This document shows positions 25,716-35,920 of a DNA stretch of 40,365 nt, one piece after another. The stretch lies in the NCBI GenBank assembly GCA_947258615.1, contig CAMYIX010000082.1, forward strand, positions 1 to 40,365, written 5' to 3'. The translations under genes were made by a program, and so were the position numbers. The stretch comes from an uncultured Ectothiorhodospiraceae bacterium (GTDB taxonomy: Bacteria; Pseudomonadota; Gammaproteobacteria; UBA9214). Numbering within the stretch: position 1 is the first letter of the stretch; each line of letters begins with the position of its first letter. The notes beneath the pieces were generated by a model. That model was not told where the DNA came from. It searched no databases and worked only from the letters and a program-made list of their open reading frames with translations.

Positions 25716-26531
25716 TTACTCGATGGGCAAGTCGGGGTTGTTGCCCCAGTCCGACCAGGACCCGGCATAGCCTCTGACGCGCTGGAAACCCAGGTGCTTC
25801 AGTACCATGTAGGTGTGAGCGGAGCGGTGATGACTCTGGCAGTAAACGATGATTTCCTTGTCGGGCATGATGCCGATGTCCGCGAGCAGTTGCTTCAGCT
25901 CGACATCGGGCTTGAAGCGCAGGTTGAGGTTCTGCGCCATGGCGTTGGTCCATTCGAAATTGACAGCACCCGGGATATGGCCGGCGCGCTCGGCGAATTT
26001 CCGGTTGCCGTGGTATTCGTCCGGACTGCGCACGTCCAGCAGGCGGGTGTCCGCCGAGTCCAGCCGTTCCAGGATGTAGTCGCTGCTGGCGCAGGGCCCG
26101 TCGTTGTGTACCACCCGGAATTCAGCCGGGGTTGGGGTGACCGGTGTGGCGTCACAGGGGTTGCCTTCATTGGCCCAGGCGTGCAGTCCGCCGTTTACCA
26201 GTGAATAGCGCCGGTGCCCGGCGACCTCGAGGGTCCACAGGAGACGCGCGGCCCGGCCGCCACCCTCGTCATCGTAGGCGACCACGTGGGTATCGGCATT
26301 GATGCCCAGCGAGGAGAACACCCGTTGCAGGGTGTCATCGTCCGGCAGCAGGCCCATGACGGGCCGGCTGCTGGCCACGATCCGGGCGTAATCGAGAAAC
26401 ACGGCGCCCGGGACGTGCAGTTTCCGGTAGGTATCGGCCTTGCCCAGGTCGACAATCAGTACGTTATCGTAACCCATTGTTACTTCGAGAGTATCAGGTT
26501 CGATCAGCAGGGGGAGCTGGAGTTCGGTCAT
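25716..26531 (-). CDS. thiosulfate / 3-mercaptopyruvate sulfurtransferase (two rhodanese domains)
   Basis: The 271-residue enzyme has tandem rhodanese domains. The N-terminal one (about 5-130: VLIVDLGKADTYRKLHVPGA) has Asp in place of the active Cys (VAYDDEGGGRAARL), as in inactive leading domains. The C-terminal one (about 150-270: RLLDVRSPDEYHG, GHIPGAVNFEW) has Cys231 in YCQSHHRSAHT. This loop is neither the classic rhodanese CRKGVT nor MST CGTGVT, so the sulfur donor is uncertain. The start at 26531 overlaps the glcF stop by four bases (ATGA), so it is translated with glycolate oxidase, an unexpected partner. Confidence 0.9.
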   Translation of the reverse strand: MTELQLPLLIEPDTLEVTMGYDNVLIVDLGKADTYRKLHVPGAVFLDYARIVASSRPVMGLLPDDDTLQRVFSSLGINADTHVVAYDDEGGGRAARLLWTLEVAGHRRYSLVNGGLHAWANEGNPCDATPVTPTPAEFRVVHNDGPCASSDYILERLDSADTRLLDVRSPDEYHGNRKFAERAGHIPGAVNFEWTNAMAQNLNLRFKPDVELKQLLADIGIMPDKEIIVYCQSHHRSAHTYMVLKHLGFQRVRGYAGSWSDWGNNPDLPIE

Positions 26532-27760
26532 GGTGCCTCGGTGAGTAATGGTTCCAGTAGTTCGATCCAGTGTCTGACGGGGACCCGGGCGTGGCCGGCC
26601 ATGTGCGTCAGGCAACCGATGTTCGCGGTGGCGATAGCGGAGGGTAGCTCCGCCTGCAGTGCCTGGAGTTTGTTGCTGCGCAGTTGCCCGGCCAGTGCCG
26701 GTTGCAGTATGGAGTAGGTGCCGGCCGAGCCGCAACACAGGTGGGCATCGGCCACCGGCACCAGGGTATAGCCCGATTCGATCAGCAGGTCTTCGACGAC
26801 ACCCGTTATCTGTTGCCCATGCTGCAGTGAGCAGGGTGAATGGAATGCGATGCTGTCGCCACCGGCACGGCGCTTCAGGGATGCCGCCGGCTGTTCCGCA
26901 GTGATGACCTCGCTGAGATCTCGGGCCAGCTCGCTGACGCGCCTGGCCTTGTCCGCATAGGCGGGGTCATCTCCCAGCAGGCGACCGTAATCCTTGACCA
27001 TGGGGGCGCAGCCACTGGCGCTGACTACGATCGCTTCGGCGCCGGCCTCGATGGCGGGCCACCAGGCATCGATATTGGTTTTCATGAACCCCCGTGCTTC
27101 CTGCATGGCCGTCAGGTGGTGACTGAGTGCACCGCAGCAGCCGCTGCCTTGCGGGGTCACGGCATCGATACCGAGCGCTGCCAGGACCTGGCGTGTTGCC
27201 CGGTTGATTTGCGGTGCCAGTGCCGGTTGCACACAGCCGTCCAGCAGCAGCATGGTCCGGGAGAGTTGTCCACCGGTTGCGGCATGTCCGCCAGGGACGC
27301 GGGCGGGGACAGATTTCCCGAGACCGGCCGGCAGCAGGGGACGCAGGCCCTGGGCCACACGCAGCAGGGGGGTGAATCGCCGCGGGCTGCTCAGGACCAG
27401 GCGCAGCAGGCGCCGCAGCAGACGCTGATGCAGTGGCCGCCTGACGCGCTGCTCGATGTATTCGCGGCCGGTATCCAGCAGGGTGTGGTAATCGACCCCG
27501 GAGGGGCAGGTGGTCTCGCAGGCCCGGCAGGTCAGGCAGCGGTCTAGATGCAACAGGGTGCGGGCGGATGGTTGCCGGCCCTCCAGTGCCTGTTTCATGA
27601 GATAGATGCGCCCGCGCGGGCCGTCGAGTTCGTCGCCGGTCAGCTGGTAGGTCGGGCAGGTCGCGTTGCAAAAGCCGCAGTGGACGCAATTACGCAGGAT
27701 CTTATCGGCGGTCCTGCCAGTCGGTGTCTGCAGCAGCGATTCAGGCAACTCGGTTTGCAC
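26528..27760 (-). CDS. glcF: glycolate oxidase iron-sulfur subunit
   Basis: The 410-residue protein has two N-terminal [4Fe-4S] motifs, Cys25/28/31/35 in CVHCGFCNATCPTYQ and Cys75/78/81/85 in CLTCRACETTCPSGVDY. Two CCG-type domains follow, with GSGCCGALSHHL and HLCCGSAGTYSILQP. GlcF passes electrons from the flavin subunits toward the quinone pool. It is encoded directly after glcE (four-base gap) and overlaps the sulfurtransferase gene. The order glcD-glcE-glcF is the usual one, but no glcC regulator or glcG/glcB follows. Confidence 0.96.
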   Translation of the reverse strand: MQTELPESLLQTPTGRTADKILRNCVHCGFCNATCPTYQLTGDELDGPRGRIYLMKQALEGRQPSARTLLHLDRCLTCRACETTCPSGVDYHTLLDTGREYIEQRVRRPLHQRLLRRLLRLVLSSPRRFTPLLRVAQGLRPLLPAGLGKSVPARVPGGHAATGGQLSRTMLLLDGCVQPALAPQINRATRQVLAALGIDAVTPQGSGCCGALSHHLTAMQEARGFMKTNIDAWWPAIEAGAEAIVVSASGCAPMVKDYGRLLGDDPAYADKARRVSELARDLSEVITAEQPAASLKRRAGGDSIAFHSPCSLQHGQQITGVVEDLLIESGYTLVPVADAHLCCGSAGTYSILQPALAGQLRSNKLQALQAELPSAIATANIGCLTHMAGHARVPVRHWIELLEPLLTEAP

Positions 27761-27764
27761 GGAT

Positions 27765-28817
27765 CTAGAACTCGCTGTACATGCGGCCGGGGTTGAGGAT
27801 ACCGGCCGGGTCGAAACTTGCCTTCAGGCGCTGGTGCAGTGCCTTGAGTGCCGGATCCAGGGGATGGAACACATCATCGCGGTCACCGCCGCGGAAGCGG
27901 GTGGCATGTCCGCCGGCGCCTGCAGTCGCCTCGCGCAGGGTCGTTGCCGGCTGTTCGGTCCTGAGCCAGCGCTGGGCGCCGCCCCAGTCGATCAGTTCTT
28001 CTCCCTCTAGAGCGGGTAGTGCGGCCGCGGGCGGGACCGACAGCCGCCACAGGGGGCGGTCGTCCTGGAAGAACGGGAGGCGGTGTTCGCGCAGGTCTTC
28101 CCAGAAGCCCCCCGCCGCGTCGGGTTCATCACCGCCCAGCTGTTCGGCTGCCGCCCTGACCCCCTGTTCGAACCCGGACAGGCGGACCATAAGCCGGCCG
28201 TCGAAGTAGCAGCCCGCACTCAGCGGCAGCGGCTGTCCCGCCCAGCGGTTCAGCAGTTGCAGGGCCTGTTCGGAGGTCATCTCCCGTGACAGGGTGCGCT
28301 CGGTTTCCGGGCGCGGCAGGACCTTGATAGTGATGTCCAGCATAACGGCCAGGGTGCCCAGGGAGCCGGTGAGGGTGCGCGAGATGTCATACCCCGCCAC
28401 GTTTTTCATGACCTGGCCACCGAAGCGCAGGGCTTCACCCCGGCCGTTCAGGCAGGTGATCCCCAGTACATGATCGCGGGCGGCACCGGCGTAGGGCCGG
28501 CGCGGCCCGGAGAATCCGCAGGCGATGGTCCCGCCGAGGGTGGCGCCCGGGCCGAAGTGCGGCGGTTCGAACGGCAGCATCTGGTTTTCATTCGCCAGCG
28601 CGGCCTCCAGTTCGGACAGCGGGGTCCCGGCATGCGCCGAGATCACCAGTTCCGTGGGGGAATAGTCGATGATGCCGGTATATTCAGCGACACTGAATTC
28701 GCTGCCCGTGGCGGGTCGGCCATAGAAAGACTTGCTGCCGCCGCCACGGATCGAGAGCGGCGTGCCCTTGGCATGTGCCGCGCGCAGGGTGTCCCGGAAG
28801 GATTCGACCAGTGACAT
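27765..28817 (-). CDS. glcE: glycolate oxidase FAD-binding subunit
   Basis: The 350-residue subunit has an FAD_binding_4 (PCMH-type) domain: PLSIRGGGSKSFYG, LVISAHAGTPLSELEAAL, FGPGATLGGTIACGFSGP, GRGEALRFGGQVMKNVAGYD. The C-terminal half is divergent as usual for GlcE. It forms the membrane-associated glycolate dehydrogenase with GlcD and GlcF, oxidising glycolate to glyoxylate. The ATG at 28817 was chosen; the open frame extending to 29078 lies over the end of glcD in another frame and is not credible. It begins 17 bases after the glcD stop. Confidence 0.94.
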   Translation of the reverse strand: MSLVESFRDTLRAAHAKGTPLSIRGGGSKSFYGRPATGSEFSVAEYTGIIDYSPTELVISAHAGTPLSELEAALANENQMLPFEPPHFGPGATLGGTIACGFSGPRRPYAGAARDHVLGITCLNGRGEALRFGGQVMKNVAGYDISRTLTGSLGTLAVMLDITIKVLPRPETERTLSREMTSEQALQLLNRWAGQPLPLSAGCYFDGRLMVRLSGFEQGVRAAAEQLGGDEPDAAGGFWEDLREHRLPFFQDDRPLWRLSVPPAAALPALEGEELIDWGGAQRWLRTEQPATTLREATAGAGGHATRFRGGDRDDVFHPLDPALKALHQRLKASFDPAGILNPGRMYSEF

Positions 28818-28834
28818 GGTGGCTGGCCCGACGC

Positions 28835-30289
28835 TCAGAAGCGTTCCAGTTCCGGGTGCGGCAGCTGGCCGCGATGGACATGCATGGCCCCGAACTCGGC
28901 ACAGCGGTGCAGTGTCGGAATCGCCTTGCCGGGATTCAGCAGTCCCTGCGGATCGAAGGCGTGCTTGACGGCGTGCAGCTGGGTCAGTTCCTCGGTATTG
29001 AACTGGACGCACATCTGGTTGATCTTCTCCAGGCCCACGCCGTGTTCCCCGGTGATGGTGCCGCCCACGGCGACGCACAGTTCGAGTATCTTGCCGCCCA
29101 GTTCCTCGGTGCGTTCCAGCTCGCCCGGCTGGTTGGCATCGTAAAGGATCAGGGGATGCAGGTTGCCATCGCCGGCATGGAAGACATTGCAGATGGGCAG
29201 GCCGTATTCAGTCGACAGGCGGTCGATCTCAGCGAGCACCCGGGCCAGGTGCTTGCGCGGGATGGTGCCGTCCATGCAGTAGTAGTCAGGTGACAGCCGG
29301 CCCATGGCAGGGAACGCCGCCTTGCGCCCGGCCCAGAATCGCTGGCGTTCCTGCTCGTCGCGTGAGACGCGCAGTTCGGTTGCACCGGCCGCCCTGAATA
29401 CTGCGCTGACCCGCTCGATCTGGGTGGCGACATCGGCGTCGGTGCCGTCGAGTTCGCACAGCAGGATGGCGGCGGCGTCTTCCGGGTAGCCGGCGTGTAC
29501 GAACTGTTCCACGGCGCGTATCGCCGGGTTGTCCAGCAGTTCGAGGCCAGCCGGAATAATGCCGCCCGCGATGGTGGCAGTGACCGCTGCCCCTGCAGCC
29601 TCGACCGATGTGAAGGCGGCCAGCACTACCTGGGCGGTTTCCGGAAGGGGCAGCAGTTTCACGGTGATCTCGGTGATCACCCCGAGCAGGCCTTCCGACC
29701 CCGTCATCAATGCCAGCAGGTCGTAACCCGGGCTGTCCAGGGCCTGGCTGCCAATGGTCAGGTGCTCGCCATCGATGGTCAGCACCTCGATCTTCTGGAT
29801 GTTGTGCACGGTGAGCCCGTACTTGAGGCAGTGAACGCCACCGGCATTTTCCGCCACATTGCCACCGATGGAGCAGGCGATCTGCGAAGAAGGGTCGGGT
29901 GCGTAGTAGAGGCCATGGGGCGCGGCGGCCTTCGAGATCGACAGGTTGGTCACACCCGGCTGTACCCGTGCGCAACGATTGGCGGTATCGATCTCGAGGA
30001 TGCGGTTGAACCGCGCCATGCTCAGCAATACCCCGTCCGACAAGGGCAGTGCGCCACCGGACAGGCCGGTGCCTGCCCCGCGCGCCACGACTGCCACAGC
30101 CTTTTGTGCGCAGAGTTTCAGTGTCGTCTGCACCTGCTCAAGGGTTTGCGGAATGACCACCACCATGGGCAGCCTGCGGTAGGCTGACAGGCCGTCACAT
30201 TCGTAGGGACGCAGGTCCTCGGCCTCGGAAAGCACGCATTCCGACGGCAGCCTTTGACGCAGGAGATCGATGATATTCGTGTCAGACAT
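28835..30289 (-). CDS. glcD: glycolate oxidase catalytic subunit
   Basis: The 484-residue flavoprotein has the FAD_binding_4 domain (about 40-215: VVVIPQTLEQVQTTLKLCAQ, AVVARGAGTGLSGGALPL, PDPSSQIACSIGGNVAENAG, GYDLLALMTGSEGLLGVITE) and the FAD-oxidase C-terminal domain with NVFHAGDGNLHPLILYD and GGTITGEHGVGLEK, whose histidines are typical of the family. GlcD oxidises glycolate or D-lactate-like 2-hydroxyacids. It leads a leftward operon glcD-glcE-glcF-sulfurtransferase. The 181-bp region before it is shared with a divergent DUF1249 gene and contains a 16-bp palindrome that could be the control site. Confidence 0.95.
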   Translation of the reverse strand: MSDTNIIDLLRQRLPSECVLSEAEDLRPYECDGLSAYRRLPMVVVIPQTLEQVQTTLKLCAQKAVAVVARGAGTGLSGGALPLSDGVLLSMARFNRILEIDTANRCARVQPGVTNLSISKAAAPHGLYYAPDPSSQIACSIGGNVAENAGGVHCLKYGLTVHNIQKIEVLTIDGEHLTIGSQALDSPGYDLLALMTGSEGLLGVITEITVKLLPLPETAQVVLAAFTSVEAAGAAVTATIAGGIIPAGLELLDNPAIRAVEQFVHAGYPEDAAAILLCELDGTDADVATQIERVSAVFRAAGATELRVSRDEQERQRFWAGRKAAFPAMGRLSPDYYCMDGTIPRKHLARVLAEIDRLSTEYGLPICNVFHAGDGNLHPLILYDANQPGELERTEELGGKILELCVAVGGTITGEHGVGLEKINQMCVQFNTEELTQLHAVKHAFDPQGLLNPGKAIPTLHRCAEFGAMHVHRGQLPHPELERF

Positions 30290-30425
30290 GCAGGAGTCTT
30301 GCCCGATAACAGTCAGCGCTGAAGTTTGCCATGTGTATCAATAACCATGCCATATCCTCATGCAAGGCACGATCAAGAATTGACGTTCTGCGCCGATAGA
30401 TTTACCCATACTATAAAACATAAGT

Positions 30426-30441
30426 ACTGCCTGCAGGCAGT
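30426..30441. promoter_or_regulatory. perfect 16-bp palindrome in divergent glcD / DUF1249 region
   Basis: ACTGCCTGCAGGCAGT is its own reverse complement. It lies 30 bases before the DUF1249 start and about 140 bases before glcD. A TTGACG (30380) and an AT-rich CATACTATAAAAC (30407-30419) nearby suggest promoter sequence, though the spacing is not canonical. Candidate operator; the regulator is unknown. Confidence 0.4.
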
Positions 30442-30470
30442 TTAATTACACATCATGGTATGATTGAAAA

Positions 30471-30992
30471 ATGAAATGCAGTTTGCGACAGGTCGATTAT
30501 TGTGGCATCCCGCCGCGCACCTTTGCCGGTTTGATGGAGTTGTACGAGTGCAATTACATCAGGCTCAGAAACCTGGTGCCCGATCTCGATGCCATCCCGG
30601 CTGCCCTGATCTCGCGGGTGCCGGGTGCCCTTGACCTGCGCCTGCGTATCATCGAACGCTGCAAGTTCACCACCACCCTGAACCTGACCTATTACTTCCG
30701 GGACGGGGAGGGTGAGTTTCCGGCCCCCGATCTGCAGGTGCGCATCTACCACGATGCCCAGGTGGGCGAGGTGATTGCCTGCGGGCGCCGCCGGGGCCGG
30801 CGCCACGCCGAGTACAACCGTATGCATCACAACTACAGCCTGGACGAGAAGTGGCGCATGAACCGATTTCTGCAGAAGTGGCTGGGATACTGCCTGATGC
30901 AGGGGCACCGTTTTAACCCGAAAATCACTACCCCGGTCGCGGGTAAAACCACACAAGCAGTTGAGAATTCACTGCTTATCGCTGAATCCTGA
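30471..30992 (+). CDS. DUF1249 family protein (YqiB-like)
   Basis: The 173-residue cytosolic protein matches the YqiB/DUF1249 family: FAGLMELYECNYIRLRNLVP at the N-terminus, LDLRLRIIERCKFTTTLNLT, then PDLQVRIYHDAQVGEVIACG and the basic stretch RRRGRRHAEY, followed by DEKWRMNRFLQKWLGYCLMQ-GH. The function of the family is unknown; in E. coli yqiB lies near cpdA and nudF. The C-terminal 20 residues are variable. It is transcribed away from glcD. The ribosome site is weak. Confidence 0.9.
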   Translation: MKCSLRQVDYCGIPPRTFAGLMELYECNYIRLRNLVPDLDAIPAALISRVPGALDLRLRIIERCKFTTTLNLTYYFRDGEGEFPAPDLQVRIYHDAQVGEVIACGRRRGRRHAEYNRMHHNYSLDEKWRMNRFLQKWLGYCLMQGHRFNPKITTPVAGKTTQAVENSLLIAES

Positions 30993-31040
30993 AGTGTTTT
31001 CCGGGCCACCGCCCGGGCTCTCCGGCCTCGTGCCAACTAC

Positions 31041-31095
31041 TTGATAGTCATACCCGGATACCGCATACTAGTACCTGAGCGTTTTAGTAGGTTAT
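31041..31095 (+). promoter_or_regulatory. iscR promoter with candidate type 1 IscR site
   Basis: TTGATA (31041-31046) and CATACT (31064-31069), 17 bases apart, make a reasonable promoter. Directly downstream, 31071-31095 matches the E. coli type 1 IscR consensus at 20 of 25 positions by my alignment, with half-sites ACCTGA and TAGTAGGT around an AT-rich centre. Its location over the expected start point fits autorepression by [2Fe-2S]-IscR. Confidence 0.6.
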
Positions 31096-31143
31096 TAGTC
31101 GTTGCCCCCCGTCCACGGTGCGGGCAGCCAACGGGAAAAATTC

Positions 31144-31620
31144 ATGCGGTTATCGACAAAGGGGCGCTACGCAGTGACCGCCATGCTGGATCTTGCCATT
31201 CATCATGGGCAGGGGCCGGTGACGCTGGCGGATATCTCCGAGAACCAGGGCATTTCCCTTTCCTACCTGGAGCAGTTGTTTGCCCGGTTGAGAAAGTGCG
31301 GCCTGGTGGAAGGCCTGCGCGGCCCCGGCGGCGGTTATCGCCTGTCGCGCCATCCCCGGGATATCTCGGTGGCCGAGGTGATCACCGCTATCGGTGAGGG
31401 CATTGATGCCACCCAGTGTGAGGGCAGGGAGGATTGCCAGGACGGTGAGCGTTGCCTGACCCATGTGCTCTGGACCCGGCTAGGCAAGGAGATCTACGAA
31501 TTTCTGAATGATATTACGCTGGCCAGTTTTATCGAACGCGATGATGTCAACCAGGTGATCCGTCGGCAGCAACAGGGGCTTGATGTTACGGTGCCGGGTT
31601 TGGACAAGACTGTCGCATGA
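31144..31620 (+). CDS. iscR: iron-sulfur cluster regulator IscR
   Basis: This 158-residue Rrf2-family regulator starts [20 protein letters not shown], with a winged helix covering about 1-80 ([20 protein letters not shown], then [10 protein letters not shown]). The cluster ligands Cys92, Cys98, Cys104 and His107 are at the same positions as in E. coli IscR. It senses [2Fe-2S] status and represses its own operon. The ATG at 31144 was chosen over an open frame to 31102. A 25-base-consensus binding site lies in its promoter. Confidence 0.96.
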   Translation: MRLSTKGRYAVTAMLDLAIHHGQGPVTLADISENQGISLSYLEQLFARLRKCGLVEGLRGPGGGYRLSRHPRDISVAEVITAIGEGIDATQCEGREDCQDGERCLTHVLWTRLGKEIYEFLNDITLASFIERDDVNQVIRRQQQGLDVTVPGLDKTVA

Positions 31621-31659
31621 CTACTACCGGTTATGATTGTTTAGGCAGGAACTGACGTT

Positions 31660-32880
31660 ATGAACATTAGTATTCCGATTTACATGGACTACTCGGCAAC
31701 CACCCCTGTGGATGAGCGGGTAGCCGAGAAGATGTGTACCTACCTGACCCGCCAGGGCAAGTTCGGTAACCCGGCATCACGCTCGCACCAGTTCGGCTGG
31801 GATGCGGACACGGCCGTTACCGAGGCGCGCAGCAACGTCGCGGCGCTGATCAACGCAGACCCCAGGGAGATCGTCTGGACCTCGGGGGCAACCGAGTCGG
31901 ACAACCTGGCCATCAAGGGTGCCGCACACTTTTACAAGAAGCAGGGCAATCACATCATCACCGTGAAGACGGAACACAAGGCCGTCCTGGACACCTGTCG
32001 GCAGCTGGAGCGTGAAGGCTACGAGGTGACCTACCTGGATCCCGAGCCCAGCGGGCTGCTGGACCTGGAGAAACTTGAGGCGGCCATGCGCGACGACACC
32101 ACCGTGGTATCGGTGATGCATGTCAACAATGAGATTGGCGTCATCCAGGACATCGCCGCAATCGGCGAATTGTGTCGCGAACGCAAAATCATCTTCCACG
32201 TCGATGCCGCCCAGAGTGCCGGCAAGATCCCCATTGACCTGCAGACCCTGAAGGTCGACCTGATGTCCTTTTCGGCCCACAAGATCTACGGGCCCAAGGG
32301 CATCGGCGCCCTCTACGTGCGGCGCAAGCCACGGGTGCGCATCGAGGCACAGATGCACGGCGGCGGCCACGAGCGCGGCATGCGCTCCGGTACCCTGGCC
32401 ACCCACCAGATTGTCGGCATGGGCGAGGCCTTCCGTATCGCCAGGGAGGAGATGGCCGCGGAGAACGAGCGCTTCAGGATGTTGCGTGACCGCCTCTGGA
32501 ACGGTCTCAAGGAAATGGAAGAGGTCTACCTCAACGGTGACCTGGACCATCGGATCCCCGGCAACCTGAACGTGAGTTTCAACTTCGTCGAGGGAGAAAG
32601 CCTGATCATGGCGCTCAAGGACATGGCGGTGTCTTCCGGCTCCGCCTGCACCAGCGCCAGCCTGGAGCCGTCCTACGTGCTACGTGCCCTGGGCCGCAAC
32701 GACGAGCTGGCGCACAGTTCGATCCGTTTCTCCATTGGCCGCTATACCACGCAGGACGAGATCGACTACATCATCGAACGTGTCACTGAAAAGGTGACCA
32801 AGCTGCGCGAGTTGTCACCCCTTTGGGAGATGTACAAGGATGGCATCGACCTCGACTCGGTGCAGTGGGCGGCACACTAG
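31660..32880 (+). CDS. iscS: cysteine desulfurase
   Basis: The 406-residue PLP enzyme mobilises sulfur from cysteine as a persulfide. Landmarks are [14 protein letters not shown], His106 in [13 protein letters not shown], the PLP Lys208 in [14 protein letters not shown] and the persulfide Cys330 in [14 protein letters not shown]. The C-terminal tail [20 protein letters not shown] is kept; in E. coli this tail docks IscU. The start follows CAGGA. It comes 39 bases after iscR. The next gene should be iscU, but iscA follows instead (see findings). Confidence 0.98.
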   Translation: MNISIPIYMDYSATTPVDERVAEKMCTYLTRQGKFGNPASRSHQFGWDADTAVTEARSNVAALINADPREIVWTSGATESDNLAIKGAAHFYKKQGNHIITVKTEHKAVLDTCRQLEREGYEVTYLDPEPSGLLDLEKLEAAMRDDTTVVSVMHVNNEIGVIQDIAAIGELCRERKIIFHVDAAQSAGKIPIDLQTLKVDLMSFSAHKIYGPKGIGALYVRRKPRVRIEAQMHGGGHERGMRSGTLATHQIVGMGEAFRIAREEMAAENERFRMLRDRLWNGLKEMEEVYLNGDLDHRIPGNLNVSFNFVEGESLIMALKDMAVSSGSACTSASLEPSYVLRALGRNDELAHSSIRFSIGRYTTQDEIDYIIERVTEKVTKLRELSPLWEMYKDGIDLDSVQWAAH

Positions 32881-32913
32881 TTTCCAGGGAAGATATTCAT
32901 CAGGTAGCACAGC

Positions 32914-33237
32914 ATGGCAATTACCCTGACAGAGGCGGCGGCGGGCCGCGTGAAAGAGTTTCTTGATAACCGCGGCAAAGGTATCGGCCTGCGTCTGGGC
33001 GTGAAGACCACGGGCTGCTCCGGCATGGCCTATGTCGTCGAGTTTGCCGACACACTCGAAGCGGATGACGTGGTTTTCGAGGACCACGGCATTAAGGTGA
33101 TCATCAATCCGAAGAGTCTGGTGTACCTTGATGGCACCGAGCTGGACTATGCCAAGGAAGGGCTGAATGAAGGCTTCAAGTTCAACAATCCCAATGTCAA
33201 GGACATGTGTGGCTGCGGGGAGAGCTTCAACGTCTGA
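32914..33237 (+). CDS. iscA: A-type iron-sulfur carrier protein IscA
   Basis: The 107-residue protein has the three conserved A-type cysteines: Cys35 in [10 protein letters not shown] and Cys99 and Cys101 in [25 protein letters not shown] at the start and [13 protein letters not shown] at the end are typical of IscA. It is a full IscA, not an IscU (there is no CGD or LPPVK). It accepts and delivers iron or [4Fe-4S] clusters. It starts 33 bases after the iscS stop. Confidence 0.96.
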   Translation: MAITLTEAAAGRVKEFLDNRGKGIGLRLGVKTTGCSGMAYVVEFADTLEADDVVFEDHGIKVIINPKSLVYLDGTELDYAKEGLNEGFKFNNPNVKDMCGCGESFNV

Positions 33238-33283
33238 GGTCGGCGTCCGGCTGGCCCTGTTTCCGAGGTCCTTTTTTTAAGCC

Positions 33284-33826
33284 ATGGCTGTGGATTTATC
33301 CTCAACCTATTTCGAGCTGTTCTCCCTGCCGCAGTCGTTCAGGGTGGACCTCGGTCAGCTGGACGAGCGCTACCGCGAGTTGCAGCGCACGGTGCACCCG
33401 GACCGCTACGTGAACGGGACGGACCAGGAGCGGCGGCTGTCCATGCAACTGGCGACTCGCATCAACGAGGGCTACCGGACCCTGAAGGACCCCCTGAGGC
33501 GCGGGCGCTACCTGATGGAACTGGGCGGCCATCGCTTTGATGACGAGCAGCGCACCACCAGTGATGGCGGTTTTCTGATGGAACAGGTGGAATTGCGCGA
33601 GGCGCTGGCGGAGGTGCGCGCGGCGGACGACCCGTTCAGCACACTGGCCGGGATCATGGACAGGATTGACGCGGATTTCGATGGCCTGACCGGCGAGCTG
33701 CAGGCGCAACTGGACAGTACCGACGAGGGCGCGGCGGCGGAAACCCTGATGAAGATGCAGTTCTTCCGACGCCTCAACGAAGAGGCACACGAACTGGAAG
33801 CGGCCCTCGAGGACGAACTGGACTGA
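33284..33826 (+). CDS. hscB: Fe-S assembly co-chaperone HscB
   Basis: The 180-residue J-protein has an N-terminal J-domain with His38-Pro39-Asp40 in LQRTVHPDRYV and ATRINEGYRTLKDPLRRGRY, then a C-terminal three-helix bundle (about 90-178) with LMEQVELREALAEV that binds IscU in E. coli. It stimulates HscA ATPase activity and hands over IscU. An IscU partner must exist elsewhere for this role. The palindromic element at 33845 separates it from hscA. Confidence 0.95.
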   Translation: MAVDLSSTYFELFSLPQSFRVDLGQLDERYRELQRTVHPDRYVNGTDQERRLSMQLATRINEGYRTLKDPLRRGRYLMELGGHRFDDEQRTTSDGGFLMEQVELREALAEVRAADDPFSTLAGIMDRIDADFDGLTGELQAQLDSTDEGAAAETLMKMQFFRRLNEEAHELEAALEDELD

Positions 33827-33844
33827 GGCGGATTGAAAACATCA

Positions 33845-33990
33845 TTCACCGCAGAGACGCAGAGGACGCAGAGAATATCTATTATTCAAAGGCCCGGAAT
33901 TTATCCACTGAATCAGCTGATCACGTGGCGCTGATTAATCCGGGATTTAGTAATCATTGACTCTGCGTCCTCTGCGTCTCTGCGGTAAAG
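33845..33990. repeat. palindromic repeat element inside the isc operon
   Basis: Perfect 26-bp arms at 33848-33873 (beginning ACCGCAGAGACGCAGAG) and 33961-33986 enclose 87 bases with a smaller inner inverted repeat (CCCGGA...ATCAGC and GCTGATTAATCCGGG). It is the same family as the islands at 20855 and 25078. It occupies almost the entire gap between hscB and hscA, ending 11-15 bases before the hscA ATG, so it can affect hscA translation. Confidence 0.85.
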
Positions 33991-34000
33991 ATATTAATTT

Positions 34001-35881
<1,881 letters not shown>

Positions 35882-35920
35882 CCATCGCACGCAATAATTT
35901 TTCAGGGACCCGTAACCGTT

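Noticed and set aside
26840-27547. 235-codon + strand frame
   Set aside because: It is antisense to glcF, whose Fe-S cysteine motifs are decisive.
32881-32913. hidden or very short iscU
   Set aside because: Only 33 bases are available and no CGD or LPPVK coding is present in any frame around the junction; the 107-residue gene that follows is IscA by its cysteine pattern.
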